Part shown: piece by piece, positions 26,445 to 35,789 of the stretch
How positions within the stretch are numbered: position 1 is the stretch's first letter
How the letters are laid out: every line of letters starts with the position of its first letter
Assembly (NCBI RefSeq): GCF_000337555.1
Contig: NZ_AOIO01000022.1
Span: forward strand, 23,360-87,359
Reading direction: 5' to 3'
Length of the DNA stretch: 64,000 nucleotides
Source of the DNA: Natrialba asiatica DSM 12278
Lineage (GTDB): Archaea; Halobacteriota; Halobacteria; Halobacteriales; Natrialbaceae
The notes under the pieces: generated by a model
Database searches by the model: none
The model's input: the letters and a program-made list of their open reading frames with translations, nothing else
Told to the model about the DNA's origin: nothing
Position numbers and translations under genes: made by a program

Positions 26445-27833
26445 ATGACCGTCGTCGGGATCGACGATACGGACTCCCGCGAACGCGGCATGTGTACGAC
26501 CTACGCCGCCGCGACGATCGCCGAGCGGCTGCGCCGCGATGCCGGCGCTTCGATCGATCGCGTTCTCCTCGTCCGGCTCAATCCCGCCGTCGAGTTCAAG
26601 ACGCGCGGGAACGCGGCGCTTGCGATTCACACCGACTGCGACCCCGACCGCGCGTTCGAACTCGCGCGCGCTGAACTCGAGTCGCTCGCGGAAACGGGAG
26701 ACGAACGAACGAACCCGGGGTTGGTCGTCGCCGACGTCCGCCCGGACGCCGACGACCTGCCGGCTGAACTCGGCCGGTTCGCGATGCGAGCGATTCGAGA
26801 GCACCTTTCCCTCGAGGAGGCACGGGCTGTAATCGACGGCTACGGGTACCGGTCGTGGCACGCCGGTAACGGCCGCGGGCGGATCGGCGCGCTGGCCGCG
26901 ATCGGTGCCTGGCGCGCGCTCTCCGCGTGGACGTACGAGTTCATTACCTACCGCGAGTCGGATCGCTGGGGGACGACGCGGACGGTCGATCCCGAGAGCG
27001 TCTTCGTCGCGGCGGAGCGAGGCTATCCTGCAGTCTGGGACACCGTCGACCGCGACGAGAACGAGACCGTTTGCGTGCCACACACGCCGGGGCCGATTCT
27101 GCACGGCATCCGCGGGGACGATCCCGATCGGGTCCGCCGGGTCGCCGAACGGATCGAGAGCGAGCCGGTGCGGACGAGCCAGTTGTTCGTCACGAACCAG
27201 GGAACGGACGTGCATCTGCGGGATCTGACCGCGGACGAAGCGGCGAAACAAACGCGGAAATCGGAGACGGACGCGGCGCACCCGCCGGCCGAACTGCGGG
27301 ACGGTCGTTCCTATCGGCTCGACGCGCGCGTCGCCGAACCGCCCGAAACGCGGCGCGGAGGACACGTGTTCGTGGAGGTAGCTACGGGCGCGAACGGAAC
27401 TCGAGCGACGGCCAGCGACGTCGACGCCGCATCCACCACGCCGTCACGCCACACACTCACCTGCGCCGCCTTCGAACCCACCAAACGCTTTCGCGACCGC
27501 ATCCGCGCCCTTCGCCCCGGGGACGAACTCACCGTCTGCGGCGAACTCGCGGGCGGCACCCTCAAACTCGAGAAGTTCGCCCTCCGCGACCTCGTGACCA
27601 CCGAACTCGCCACGCCCACCTGTCCGGACTGCGAGCGAACGATGGAAAGCGCCGGGCGAAATCAGGGGTATCGCTGTCGCGACTGCAAGACGAGTGCAGC
27701 CGGAAAAGAGCGGGTGCCAATCGAGCGGTCGCTCGAGCGCGGCTGGTACGAGGTGCCGCCGTGCGCGCGACGACACATCGCGAAGCCGCTGGTCCGGGGC
27801 GGATTCGACGGCCCGATTCACCCGGAGCGCTGA
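26445..27833 (+). CDS. tiaS: tRNA(Ile2) 2-agmatinylcytidine synthetase
   Basis: Attaches agmatine to C34 of tRNA(Ile2) (anticodon CAU) using ATP, so that the tRNA reads AUA. 462 residues. The N-terminal domain starts MTVVGIDDTDSRERGMCTTYAA, the hallmark of TiaS, with the paired aspartates of the catalytic domain. A ferredoxin-like middle domain has SWHAGNGRGRIGALAAIGAW. An OB-fold follows at about 285-375 (LTCAAFEPTKRFRDRIRALRPGDELTVCG), then a zinc ribbon CPDC...CRDC at about 387-410. The ATG at 26445 matches the family exactly although the frame is open farther upstream. Essential in archaea. Confidence 0.95.
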   Translation: MTVVGIDDTDSRERGMCTTYAAATIAERLRRDAGASIDRVLLVRLNPAVEFKTRGNAALAIHTDCDPDRAFELARAELESLAETGDERTNPGLVVADVRPDADDLPAELGRFAMRAIREHLSLEEARAVIDGYGYRSWHAGNGRGRIGALAAIGAWRALSAWTYEFITYRESDRWGTTRTVDPESVFVAAERGYPAVWDTVDRDENETVCVPHTPGPILHGIRGDDPDRVRRVAERIESEPVRTSQLFVTNQGTDVHLRDLTADEAAKQTRKSETDAAHPPAELRDGRSYRLDARVAEPPETRRGGHVFVEVATGANGTRATASDVDAASTTPSRHTLTCAAFEPTKRFRDRIRALRPGDELTVCGELAGGTLKLEKFALRDLVTTELATPTCPDCERTMESAGRNQGYRCRDCKTSAAGKERVPIERSLERGWYEVPPCARRHIAKPLVRGGFDGPIHPER

Positions 27834-27868
27834 TCGCCGGGCTCTCCAGCCGGGACGATCAGGGACAG

Positions 27869-28072
27869 TCAGGGCATACTGACGCCGCGGCGCACGAGAA
27901 ACTCGCTCGCGTCCTTGATCTCGACCGGACTGCCGATGATCCGATAGTAGCGCTCGCCCTCCGGAACGATCGTCACGACGAACTCGTCGTCGAGCCGCGG
28001 CTCGAGGTTCTCGAGCGTCTCCCGAGGGAGCACGATCTGCGTACTCTCGCGCAACTGCGACGGATCCGACAT
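27869..28072 (-). CDS. Small haloarchaeal protein (VNG_1110C-like), AbrB-like ends
   Basis: 67 residues: MSDPSQLRESTQIVLPRETLENL, then EFVVTIVPEGERYYRIIGSPVEIKDASEFLVRRGVSMP. The STQIVLPRETL stretch resembles the start of an AbrB-type swapped-hairpin DNA-binding domain, but the length and the second half match a small conserved haloarchaeal family that I recall as VNG_1110C. Function unknown. It ends 35 bases from the convergent tiaS stop. ATG at 28072. Confidence 0.72.
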   Translation of the reverse strand: MSDPSQLRESTQIVLPRETLENLEPRLDDEFVVTIVPEGERYYRIIGSPVEIKDASEFLVRRGVSMP

Positions 28073-28281
28073 TCGTCTAGGCGATCTTCTATTCGCACCT
28101 CGTTTATGTGTGTCGATGTATATTTGTATTGGTGATTGGAGTTCGCACGCCACTGCAATCGAGACGATCCGCAAGCGACAGCTGATGCTCGCTGGGGGCG
28201 ATCGTCACCGCGTTGCGGCCCCCGCCGCTCGTTCCGTCGCATGGAAAGGGTTTTTCGGGACGACCGGCTGGGTATAGACAA

Positions 28282-29394
28282 ATGGGGCTCGAGGAGGATA
28301 TCGAGGAGATCGAAGACGAAATCGCCAACACCCCCTACAACAAGTCGACCGAGGCCCACATCGGTCGCCTCAAGTCCAAGCTCGCGGAGAAAAAGGAAAA
28401 ATTCGAGAACCAGCAATCCGGCTCCGGCGGCGGCGGCGGCTACTCCGTCGAAAAGCACGGCGACGCGACGGTCGCCCTCGTCGGCTTCCCGAGCGTCGGG
28501 AAGTCCTCGATGCTGAACTCGTTGACCAACGCCGAGAGCGAGACGGGGTCCTACGAGTTCACGACGCTCGACGTCAACCCGGGGATGCTCAGCCACCGCG
28601 GGGCGAACATCCAGATGCTCGACGTGCCCGGACTGATCGAGGGGGCGGCGTCGGGCCGCGGCGACGGCAAGCAGGTGCTCGCGGTCGTCCGGAACGCCGA
28701 CCTGATCATGTTCGTGCTGTCGGTGTTCGAGATCGAGCAGTACGACCGGTTACGGGAGGAGCTGTACGACATTAACATCCGCGTCGACCGAGAGCCGCCG
28801 CGGGTGACGGTGCGACCGAAGATCAAAGACGGGATCAAGATCACCTCGAGCACCGAGCAGGACCTCGACGAGGAGACGATTTCGGACGTATTGCGCGATC
28901 AGGGCTACGTCAACGCCGATCTCAACTTACAGGAGAACGTCACGATCGACCGGCTGATCGACGGCCTGATGGAGAACCGGGAGTACATCCCGTCGATCAC
29001 CTGCGTCAACAAGGTCGATCTGATCGAACCGTCCTACAAGGAAACGGTCGACGAGCAACTTCGCGAGCGCGACCTCGATCCCGAGGAGGTGACGTTCATC
29101 AGCGCCGAGAAGGAGAAGGGACTCGACGCGCTCAAGGATCGAATCTGGAACAACCTCGATCTGATCCGCATCTACATGGACAAGCCGAGCCGCGGCATCG
29201 ACTGGGAGGAACCGCTCGTGATCGAACGCGGTTCGACCGTCGGTGAGGCGGTCGAGAAACTCGGCGGCGAGATGGAAGAGCGCTTCCGATTCGCCCGCGT
29301 GAGCGGCCCCAGTGCGACCCACGACGAGCAGCAGGTCGGCGAGGGCCACGTGCTCGAGGACGAGGACGTGTTGAAGCTCATTTTACGGCGGTAG
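28282..29394 (+). CDS. drg: DRG-type GTP-binding protein with TGS domain
   Basis: 370-residue developmentally regulated GTPase (Obg superfamily), found throughout archaea and eukaryotes and linked to ribosomes. A helical N-terminus (1-60) ends in a Gly-rich linker. The G domain has G1 GFPSVGKSS (68-76), G3 DVPG, G4 NKVD and G5 SAEK. Between G3 and G4 lies the DRG-specific insert (RPKIKDGIKITSS...). A C-terminal TGS domain covers about 295-370 and closes with HVLEDEDVLKLILRR. ATG at 28282 (MGLEEDIEEIEDEIANTPYNKS) is the family start. Confidence 0.95.
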   Translation: MGLEEDIEEIEDEIANTPYNKSTEAHIGRLKSKLAEKKEKFENQQSGSGGGGGYSVEKHGDATVALVGFPSVGKSSMLNSLTNAESETGSYEFTTLDVNPGMLSHRGANIQMLDVPGLIEGAASGRGDGKQVLAVVRNADLIMFVLSVFEIEQYDRLREELYDINIRVDREPPRVTVRPKIKDGIKITSSTEQDLDEETISDVLRDQGYVNADLNLQENVTIDRLIDGLMENREYIPSITCVNKVDLIEPSYKETVDEQLRERDLDPEEVTFISAEKEKGLDALKDRIWNNLDLIRIYMDKPSRGIDWEEPLVIERGSTVGEAVEKLGGEMEERFRFARVSGPSATHDEQQVGEGHVLEDEDVLKLILRR

Positions 29395-29496
29395 AGATCG
29401 ACCGAGCGGTGTCTGGTCTGGTGCGACAGTTCCCGGGGCGATGAACAGTCGTTCGCCGGCACGAGACTTACCGGCCGTGCCGTTCTACGACCACCG

Positions 29497-30504
29497 ATGT
29501 CGAAACGCCCGACCGGAACGATGGACGTGGACCGGCTCCTCGAACTCCGCGTGGCAGATGCCGTGCTCCCGGCCGAGACGGATTCGGATCCACTCCCGGC
29601 CGCCGCAGATCAGCGCCGCACCGAGAGCGGAGACGAGCGAACGTACGTCGTGAACATAACCGATCTCGTCGAGCGTACGGAGCTTCCACCCGACCCCATC
29701 ATCGACTGGAGCACCGACGACCGGGATGCCGACCCGATGCTCGTCTTCGCACCCCTCCCGCCGGACGAGATCGACGACGCGGCCTTCCCGCGGCGAGTCA
29801 TCGAGACCGACGACGGGACGTACGCACCTGTCCCCGACGACCTGCTACGGATCGATCCGAGCAGCGGACTCGGTATCGACCTGGCGGCCTACGACGACGA
29901 CAACCCGCTCCTGTTCGAAGCCGTCGCGACCGACGAGACGATCGGCCTCCTCCCGGCCAGGTTCGCCGACGGAACGCCGTTCGACGCCGAGCCGCTTCCC
30001 GAAACGCCGTCCGAAAGCGATCCCGTCGCCGAGGAAACCCTCGCTCACGAGTTCGGGGCCGATACTGACGCCGAAGCCGGAACCAGGGCGACGCCGCGCC
30101 TCGAAACCGTCGACGCACCGATCGATGCGGAGATCATCGCAACAGTCGTCGACGAAACCGAAACCGCCGAGAGCGAACTCGCCGACGCACTCGAGAGGAT
30201 CCACCAGTACGACCTCCTGAGCATCGAGGATATCGTTCCCGGTCGAGAACCGCTCTCGGTCGACGGCCGCGTCATCTTTCCCGTCCCCGCGGACGCCTGG
30301 ACGGTCGAGGTCGGCGCTGAACTCGACGCCGACGAGGGCGTTCTCGAGGCCGCTCGAACGGCCCACGAGAGACAGGCAAACCGACTGCTCGAGCGCGCGG
30401 AGGCGACGGACTACCGAGACGAACTCGCGGACGACGAGTTCGCAGTTGCGGTGACGGTCGAACTGGATACTACCGAATGGAGCAATACTGGCGAAAGCGG
30501 ATGA
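29497..30504 (+). CDS. Haloarchaeal hypothetical acidic protein
   Basis: 335 residues, strongly acidic and without membrane segments. Two parts can be seen. Residues 1-150 include LLELRVADAVLPAETD and YVVNITDLVERTELPPDPIIDW. Residues 190-330 include ADALERIHQYDLLSIEDIVPG and a final alpha/beta region (WTVEVGAELDADEGVLEAARTAHERQANRLLERA). I do not recognise a family or motif. The opposite-strand frame is a shadow. An ATG at 29521 (MDVDRLLEL) is an alternative start. It is followed by an NhaC gene with its own promoter. Confidence 0.7.
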   Translation: MSKRPTGTMDVDRLLELRVADAVLPAETDSDPLPAAADQRRTESGDERTYVVNITDLVERTELPPDPIIDWSTDDRDADPMLVFAPLPPDEIDDAAFPRRVIETDDGTYAPVPDDLLRIDPSSGLGIDLAAYDDDNPLLFEAVATDETIGLLPARFADGTPFDAEPLPETPSESDPVAEETLAHEFGADTDAEAGTRATPRLETVDAPIDAEIIATVVDETETAESELADALERIHQYDLLSIEDIVPGREPLSVDGRVIFPVPADAWTVEVGAELDADEGVLEAARTAHERQANRLLERAEATDYRDELADDEFAVAVTVELDTTEWSNTGESG

Positions 30505-30571
30505 GCATGTCTGATACTACACAGTTCTCCGATACTTGAGTCAGAGACACGGCGACTTCGGATGCCGATCC

Positions 30572-30579
30572 TATTTATA
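30572..30579 (+). promoter_or_regulatory. TATA-like element of the second NhaC gene
   Basis: TATTTATA, about 28 bases before the ATG at 30604. It fixes the start in favour of this ATG over one at 30562. Confidence 0.6.
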
Positions 30580-30603
30580 CCGCGACTCGCTGAGTATGAG
30601 CAT

Positions 30604-32340
30604 ATGGCGGAAGCGCTCTCACTCGTGCCACCGTTGCTCGCGATTATGCTCGCGATCGTGACGCGTCGGCCGATCCTGTCGTTGTTCGTCGGGATCTGGT
30701 CGGGTGGCGTCATCGCAACTGGGAGTATCGGACTCGGACGGGCGTTCGGTTGGATCGCCGGTTCGATGGCGGATATGTTCCACGCTCAGATCCTCATCTT
30801 CACGCTGTTGCTCGGATCGGGCGTTGCACTCATCTGGCGACTCGGCGGTGCGACTGCGGTTCGAAACTGGGCGACCGCACGGCTCAAGACCCAGCGAAAG
30901 GCCGGTCTCGCGGCCTGGCTTCTCGGAATGCTCCTATTTTTCGACGACTACGCAAATACTGCCATCGTCGGGAATACGATGCGCGAGATTTCCGATCAGA
31001 TGCGGATCTCCCGCGAGAAACTGTCGTACATCGTCGACTCGACATCCGCACCGGTTGCGACGCTCGGCCTCTCGAGTTGGGTCGCCTTCCAGCTCTCGAT
31101 GATCGAGGACGGGTATGCGAGCCTCGTCGACAGCGAGGAGGTAAACGTGGCTGCAGCGGAGACACCGGATGCGTTCGACACGTTCGCCGCCTCGATCCCC
31201 TTTAACACCTACTCGCTGCTCGCGATCGTGATGGTCGGTATCATCATCATCTCGCGTCGCGACTACGGGGAGATGCTCGGTGCCGAACACCGCGCCTGGC
31301 AGACCGGGAAAGTCAATCGCGATGATGCACAGCCGTTACAGGAGGCCGAGGACGACCTCCGCGCGCCGATCGAGAAACGGCCGATGCTGCGGACGTTCTT
31401 CGCCCCGATCGGCGTGTTGATCGCGGTCGCGCTCTCGGGTGCGTTCTGGACCGGGTACCAGACGTGGCTCACCGACCAGGCCGACGCGGGCGAGCCAACG
31501 GCCCTACTTGAAGCAATCGGCGGCGGCAATCTCACCGACTGGGCAGGGAGTGCCATCCAGGTCTTCGTCGACATCGTCGGCAACGGCGACTTCGCCGCCG
31601 CCCTCATCTGGGGCTCGTTCGCGATGGTCGCAACGGCGGTCACTATCGGCATCGTCTACGACCTCTTCGACCTCGACGACGGTATCGAGACCGTACTCGA
31701 AGGATTCCACCTCATGCTCACCGCCGTCACCGTGCTCGTCCTCGCCTGGGCCATCAGCGCCGTCGCCGAGGACCTCGGCACCGGTGACTACGTCGCAACC
31801 GTCGCGGAGGGCGTCGTCTCGCCCGAACTCCTCCCGATCGCCATCCTGTTCGTCTCCGCGTTCGTCTCGTTCACCATGGGCTCGTCGTGGGCGACCATGG
31901 GCATCGTCACGCCGACCGCTATCACGGTCGCCTACAACCTCACCGGGAACTTCGAACTGATGCCGATCGTCGTCGGCGCAGTGTTCTCCGGGGCAATCTT
32001 CGGCGATCACACCTCGCCGATCTCGGACACCTCCGTACTCTCTTCGACGTTCACCGGCGCGGACCTCATCGACCACATCCGTACGCAACTGTACTACGCA
32101 AGCACTGTCGCTCTCGTCGTCGTAGTCTGTTACCTCCTCAACGGCTACCTCGGCGTCCCGCCCACCGTCTTCCTTCCACTGGGCGTCATCCTCCTCGTCG
32201 GACTCGTCTACGCGTTCTCCGAACTCCACGGACTCATCGCGGGCATCGATCCGAAACCCTCGACCGTCTCGACCGACGCCTCCCGCGATGGCCGCGCCAT
32301 CGAGACATCCCCCAGCCCCGACCCGGAAGACGCCGAGTGA
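30604..32340 (+). CDS. Na+/H+ antiporter NhaC family protein (second copy)
   Basis: 578 residues with about 12-14 membrane helices. It has MLLFFDDYANTAIVGNTMREISDQMRISREKLSYIVDSTSAPVATLG near residues 104-150, where acidic residues in a membrane region suggest cation binding. The conserved FSGAIFGDHTSPISDTSVLSSTF segment lies near 460 and MGSSWATMGIVTPTAI near 428. It is only distantly like the NhaC at 19.2 kb and belongs to a longer subfamily. Likely Na+/H+ exchange or Na+-coupled carboxylate exchange. The C-terminus is an acidic cytoplasmic tail. Confidence 0.85.
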   Translation: MAEALSLVPPLLAIMLAIVTRRPILSLFVGIWSGGVIATGSIGLGRAFGWIAGSMADMFHAQILIFTLLLGSGVALIWRLGGATAVRNWATARLKTQRKAGLAAWLLGMLLFFDDYANTAIVGNTMREISDQMRISREKLSYIVDSTSAPVATLGLSSWVAFQLSMIEDGYASLVDSEEVNVAAAETPDAFDTFAASIPFNTYSLLAIVMVGIIIISRRDYGEMLGAEHRAWQTGKVNRDDAQPLQEAEDDLRAPIEKRPMLRTFFAPIGVLIAVALSGAFWTGYQTWLTDQADAGEPTALLEAIGGGNLTDWAGSAIQVFVDIVGNGDFAAALIWGSFAMVATAVTIGIVYDLFDLDDGIETVLEGFHLMLTAVTVLVLAWAISAVAEDLGTGDYVATVAEGVVSPELLPIAILFVSAFVSFTMGSSWATMGIVTPTAITVAYNLTGNFELMPIVVGAVFSGAIFGDHTSPISDTSVLSSTFTGADLIDHIRTQLYYASTVALVVVVCYLLNGYLGVPPTVFLPLGVILLVGLVYAFSELHGLIAGIDPKPSTVSTDASRDGRAIETSPSPDPEDAE

Positions 32341-32388
32341 ACCGCCGCCTTCGCCACGCTTTTTGTACCGCCGAGCGTGATCCCGCGT

Positions 32389-33180
32389 ATGGACGGCACG
32401 CTCGACCACGTAATGCTTCGTGTCGCAGACCTGAACGACTCCCTCGAGTGGTACGAAACCCACCTCGATTACGAGGAGAAAGACCGCCACGAAGGCGACG
32501 GCTTCACCATCGTCTACCTCGGCCCCGAGGACATGCACGAAGACGGCGCGATGCTCGAACTCACCCACAACGAGGGCGACGACGACCTCGACGTCGGCGA
32601 CGGCTGGGGCCACATCGCCGTCCGCGTTCCCGAAGGTGAACTCGAGGACGCCTACCAGCAACTCATGGACGACGGCGTCGAGGACTACCGCGACCCCGAA
32701 TCCTGCGGCGGTCGCTACGCGTTCGTCAAGGACCCCGACGGCCACGAGATCGAAATCGTCCAGCGCGACCAGGGCGCACGCTGGTCGCTCGACCACACGA
32801 TGATCCGAATCGAGGACGCCGACGAGGCACTCGGGTTCTGGACCCGCAAGTTCGAGTACGAACACACCAGTCGCTGGGAAGCCGACTCGTTCTCGAACTA
32901 CTTCATGAAACCCGCGGACGCCGCGCCCGAAGAGATGTCCGTCGAACTCACCTACAACTACGACGGACGAAGTTACGACATGGGCGACGCATGGGGCCAC
33001 CTCTGCGTTCGCGTCGACGACCTCGAAGAGGACTGGGACCAGTTGCTGACCCGCGAGGCGGCCGACTACCGCGACCCGGAGAGCAACGACAACATGTACG
33101 CCTTTACGGAAGACCAGGACGGCCACGAGATCGAACTCCTCGAACGCGATCCAAGCGCCGACTCGCTGTTCCCGTTCTAG
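32389..33180 (+). CDS. Tandem VOC-domain glyoxalase-like protein
   Basis: 263 residues made of two glyoxalase I domains in one chain. Each half keeps the four metal-ligand positions: His7, Glu57, His75 and Glu122 in the first, His136, Glu186, His204 and Glu249 in the second. Both halves also carry the GHIAVRV/GHLCVRV and DGHEIE signatures. Detoxification of methylglyoxal is the expected role, with a thiol other than glutathione; ring-cleaving dioxygenase activity is the alternative. A TTTTTGTA element about 25 bases upstream supports the ATG at 32389. Confidence 0.86.
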   Translation: MDGTLDHVMLRVADLNDSLEWYETHLDYEEKDRHEGDGFTIVYLGPEDMHEDGAMLELTHNEGDDDLDVGDGWGHIAVRVPEGELEDAYQQLMDDGVEDYRDPESCGGRYAFVKDPDGHEIEIVQRDQGARWSLDHTMIRIEDADEALGFWTRKFEYEHTSRWEADSFSNYFMKPADAAPEEMSVELTYNYDGRSYDMGDAWGHLCVRVDDLEEDWDQLLTREAADYRDPESNDNMYAFTEDQDGHEIELLERDPSADSLFPF

Positions 33181-33342
33181 GGGCGCTCCGCGCGGAACGG
33201 TTCGCTGCTCGAATCGATTTTCTCGCTCCGATCACTACCGCTACCCGAGGCCGTCAGTTGAGATATTCGTCCATATCTGATATTGCCAGAAGGTGATACC
33301 TTCAACAACTTTATGCCGACGGCCATCCGTTCCTCGGAACGA

Positions 33343-35082
33343 ATGGTAACCGGGTGGCGATTTCGAATCGGGAGCGTTCTCGGAGTCATATCGCTGACAG
33401 TTTTTGCTGTTACCATCGCCAACCACCCAGTTTCACAATCACTGTTTACGAGCGCGGTTCCGCTATTCAATCGGCTCGAAGTCACCGTCTTGACCGGCGA
33501 ATCGTTCTTCTGGGCGATCCTGTTGAGGGTCCTCGCTGTAACCGGCTGTCTGCTTCCGCTCTATAAACCGCGTCCCCGACGAACGCTCGATACGGCCCTG
33601 TTCGCCCAGAAACGAGTGCTGGTCGCAACGTTCGTTCTCGCAACGCTTGGCTACTTCAAGTGGTCACATCGTCTTCCGCGGGCAACGCTCGTGATGCTGA
33701 CCGCGATTTTGCTCGTGACGATCCCCGCATTGTTTCTGGCCATCAGACGGCGACCCGCCGGGTCGACCGGCCGAACGCTTATCGTCGGGGACGATCTCTC
33801 CCAGATCGAAGACATCTCCCCTGCCGTCGATGCGCCGCTCGTCGGCTATCTCTGTCCCTCAACCGCGACGACGCTTTCGTTCGACGAGGACCGATTCTAT
33901 GACGAGTCACTGACGGCCGACGGCGGCGTTGCTATCGGTGGTTCGGAACCGAAACCGGACCCAAGTGCCGACGCGGACACAGCACAGCAACAGCAGTCTC
34001 ACAACCGCGTACAGGAACAGCGTTCGAACGCTGCTGTGAGCGACTCCAGCACCCAGACCCAACAGGTCACGGCCCGGAATCAGGCTCAGAGCGACACCCA
34101 AACTCACCCCCAAACCACCACGCAACCCCGAAGCCGAACTCGGACCCAGGATCACACTCGCACCCAAAATCACACTCACGCTCACACTCACGCACACGCT
34201 CACACTCGAAACCGTCGTCCCCATCCACACCCAACCCACTCACAGCGCGCCGACTCCCACCAGACTGAACTCGATACGCTACCCAGACGCGGTGGCCTGT
34301 CGAGACTCGAGACCGTTCTCGTCGAAGACGACATCGACACGGTCGTTCTTGCCTTCCACCAGCCGGATCGCGCAGAGTTCTTTGGTGCGCTCGATACATG
34401 CCAGGAACACGGCGTCAGTGTGAAGGTGCATCGCCAGTACGCCGACAGCGTCCTCGTCTCGGCCGGAGCCGTGGACAAGCTCGTCGATGTTGACCTCGAA
34501 CCGTGGGATCCGTTCGATCACTTCTTCAAACGCGTCTTCGACGTGATCTTTGCGGTGATCGGACTCATCGTGTTCGCACCGATTATGGTCGCAATTGCGG
34601 CCGCGATCAAACTCGATAGTCCGGGACCGGTGCTCTACAGCCAGGCGCGCACCGCCGGCTTCGGCGAAACGTTTCCCATCTACAAGTTCCGGACGATGAT
34701 TCCGGAGGGTGAAACGGCGGTGCCGTCGACCGACGAGGAAAACGACCGGATCACGCGCGTGGGACACGTTCTCCGACGGACGCATCTCGATGAACTCCCC
34801 CAGCTCTGGTCGATTCTACTCGGGGAGATGAGCGTTGTCGGTCCGCGGGCAGTCTGGACCGACGAGGAACCGCTACTCGAACGGGATGCGCCTGCCTGGC
34901 GAAAACGTTGGTTTGTCAAGCCGGGGCTAACGGGACTTGCACAGATCAAGGGGGCAAAGAGTACCGATCCGAACATGAAACTCCGGTACGATCTCGAGTA
35001 CATTCGAACGCAATCGATCTGGGTCGATTGCCTGATCGTCATCCGGCAAGTCTGGACGGTCATCGACGAGTTCAGGAGCTGA
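33343..35082 (+). CDS. Polyprenyl-phosphate sugar-1-phosphate transferase with long His/Gln/Thr linker
   Basis: 579 residues. The N-terminus has four to five membrane helices (1-140), then a Rossmann-like segment (TLIVGDDLSQIEDISPAVDAPLVGYL). A low-complexity linker rich in Gln, Thr, His and Arg runs from about 203 to 309. The second half of the CoA-binding-like domain follows, then the bacterial sugar transferase domain (about 390-579) with KRVFDVIFAVIGLIVFAPI, the catalytic region SQARTAGFGETFPIYKFRTM, and GEMSVVGPRA. It is of the WbaP/WcaJ type and would load a sugar phosphate onto a lipid carrier for exopolysaccharide or glycoprotein assembly. The ATG at 33343 is favoured by a TATA-like ACTTTATG about 31 bases upstream. 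Confidence 0.87.
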   Translation: MVTGWRFRIGSVLGVISLTVFAVTIANHPVSQSLFTSAVPLFNRLEVTVLTGESFFWAILLRVLAVTGCLLPLYKPRPRRTLDTALFAQKRVLVATFVLATLGYFKWSHRLPRATLVMLTAILLVTIPALFLAIRRRPAGSTGRTLIVGDDLSQIEDISPAVDAPLVGYLCPSTATTLSFDEDRFYDESLTADGGVAIGGSEPKPDPSADADTAQQQQSHNRVQEQRSNAAVSDSSTQTQQVTARNQAQSDTQTHPQTTTQPRSRTRTQDHTRTQNHTHAHTHAHAHTRNRRPHPHPTHSQRADSHQTELDTLPRRGGLSRLETVLVEDDIDTVVLAFHQPDRAEFFGALDTCQEHGVSVKVHRQYADSVLVSAGAVDKLVDVDLEPWDPFDHFFKRVFDVIFAVIGLIVFAPIMVAIAAAIKLDSPGPVLYSQARTAGFGETFPIYKFRTMIPEGETAVPSTDEENDRITRVGHVLRRTHLDELPQLWSILLGEMSVVGPRAVWTDEEPLLERDAPAWRKRWFVKPGLTGLAQIKGAKSTDPNMKLRYDLEYIRTQSIWVDCLIVIRQVWTVIDEFRS

Positions 35083-35174
35083 GGTGGCGGGGGTGCAGCG
35101 AAAGCGAGTCGTTGGCAACTGAATCGGAACACCTATTCCGACGGTTCCGTTCGCTTCTAACGAGTAACGGCTGC

Positions 35175-35789
35175 ATGAGGGGACCGGGAACGGGATGGAC
35201 TCGCGTAGTCACAATCGTCGCGCTAGTTGCTGTTCTCGGCGGGCTGTTCATCTGGGCGGGAACGATGCCGACCGATCCGCTGGAGCAACCCGCGTCCGAC
35301 GAGACGGAGGTCCCCGGGGACCGAGGTGCTTACGTCGGATCGACGGTGACGCTCGGCGGGCAGGTCGTCGAGACCGATCCGGTCGTGATCGCGACGAGGG
35401 CGAGCGGATACGGGCAGTTCACCGTTATCGGCGCGACCGAAGCGCTACAGAATACGGACGGGCCACTCGAGCGCGGCGATCACGTCACCGCGTACGGCAC
35501 GCTCGAAGACGAGTCCACGCTCGTCGCCGAACGAACGCTGACGCGCGAGTCAAGTGAGGCGGGGTACATGTATCTCGTCTCGTTCCTCGGCGGAGTGTGG
35601 GTGGTCGGTCGGTTCGTTCGTGGCTGGCGGTTCGACTGGGAGACACGCGCGTTCGTCCCGCGAGAGCGCCCCTGGAGTCTCTCGCGTCTGCTCGGCAACA
35701 ACGAGCAGCCTCGCCGGTCACGGCGCGGTTCTCGTGGCGATCGATCGCCGACTCAGTCAGACCGGACCGGCGGTGATCGGCGTGCCTGA
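35175..35789 (+). CDS. Membrane-anchored OB-like protein
   Basis: 204 residues. A transmembrane anchor lies at about 9-29 (RVVTIVALVAVLGGLFIWAG). The next 100 residues form an all-beta domain with the pattern GAYVGSTVTLGGQVVETDPVVIAT...GDHVTAYGTLEDESTLVAERTL, suggestive of an OB-fold outside the membrane. A second helix follows at about 133-150 and then a basic, Arg/Ser-rich tail. No catalytic residues are apparent. It overlaps the following gene by eight bases, so the pair is probably co-transcribed. I cannot name the family with confidence. Confidence 0.7.
   Translation: MRGPGTGWTRVVTIVALVAVLGGLFIWAGTMPTDPLEQPASDETEVPGDRGAYVGSTVTLGGQVVETDPVVIATRASGYGQFTVIGATEALQNTDGPLERGDHVTAYGTLEDESTLVAERTLTRESSEAGYMYLVSFLGGVWVVGRFVRGWRFDWETRAFVPRERPWSLSRLLGNNEQPRRSRRGSRGDRSPTQSDRTGGDRRA

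Noticed and set aside
31504..33126. 540-codon minus-strand frame
   Set aside because: It runs opposite the second NhaC protein and the tandem glyoxalase, both with conserved motifs; the minus-strand sequence has no protein-like features.
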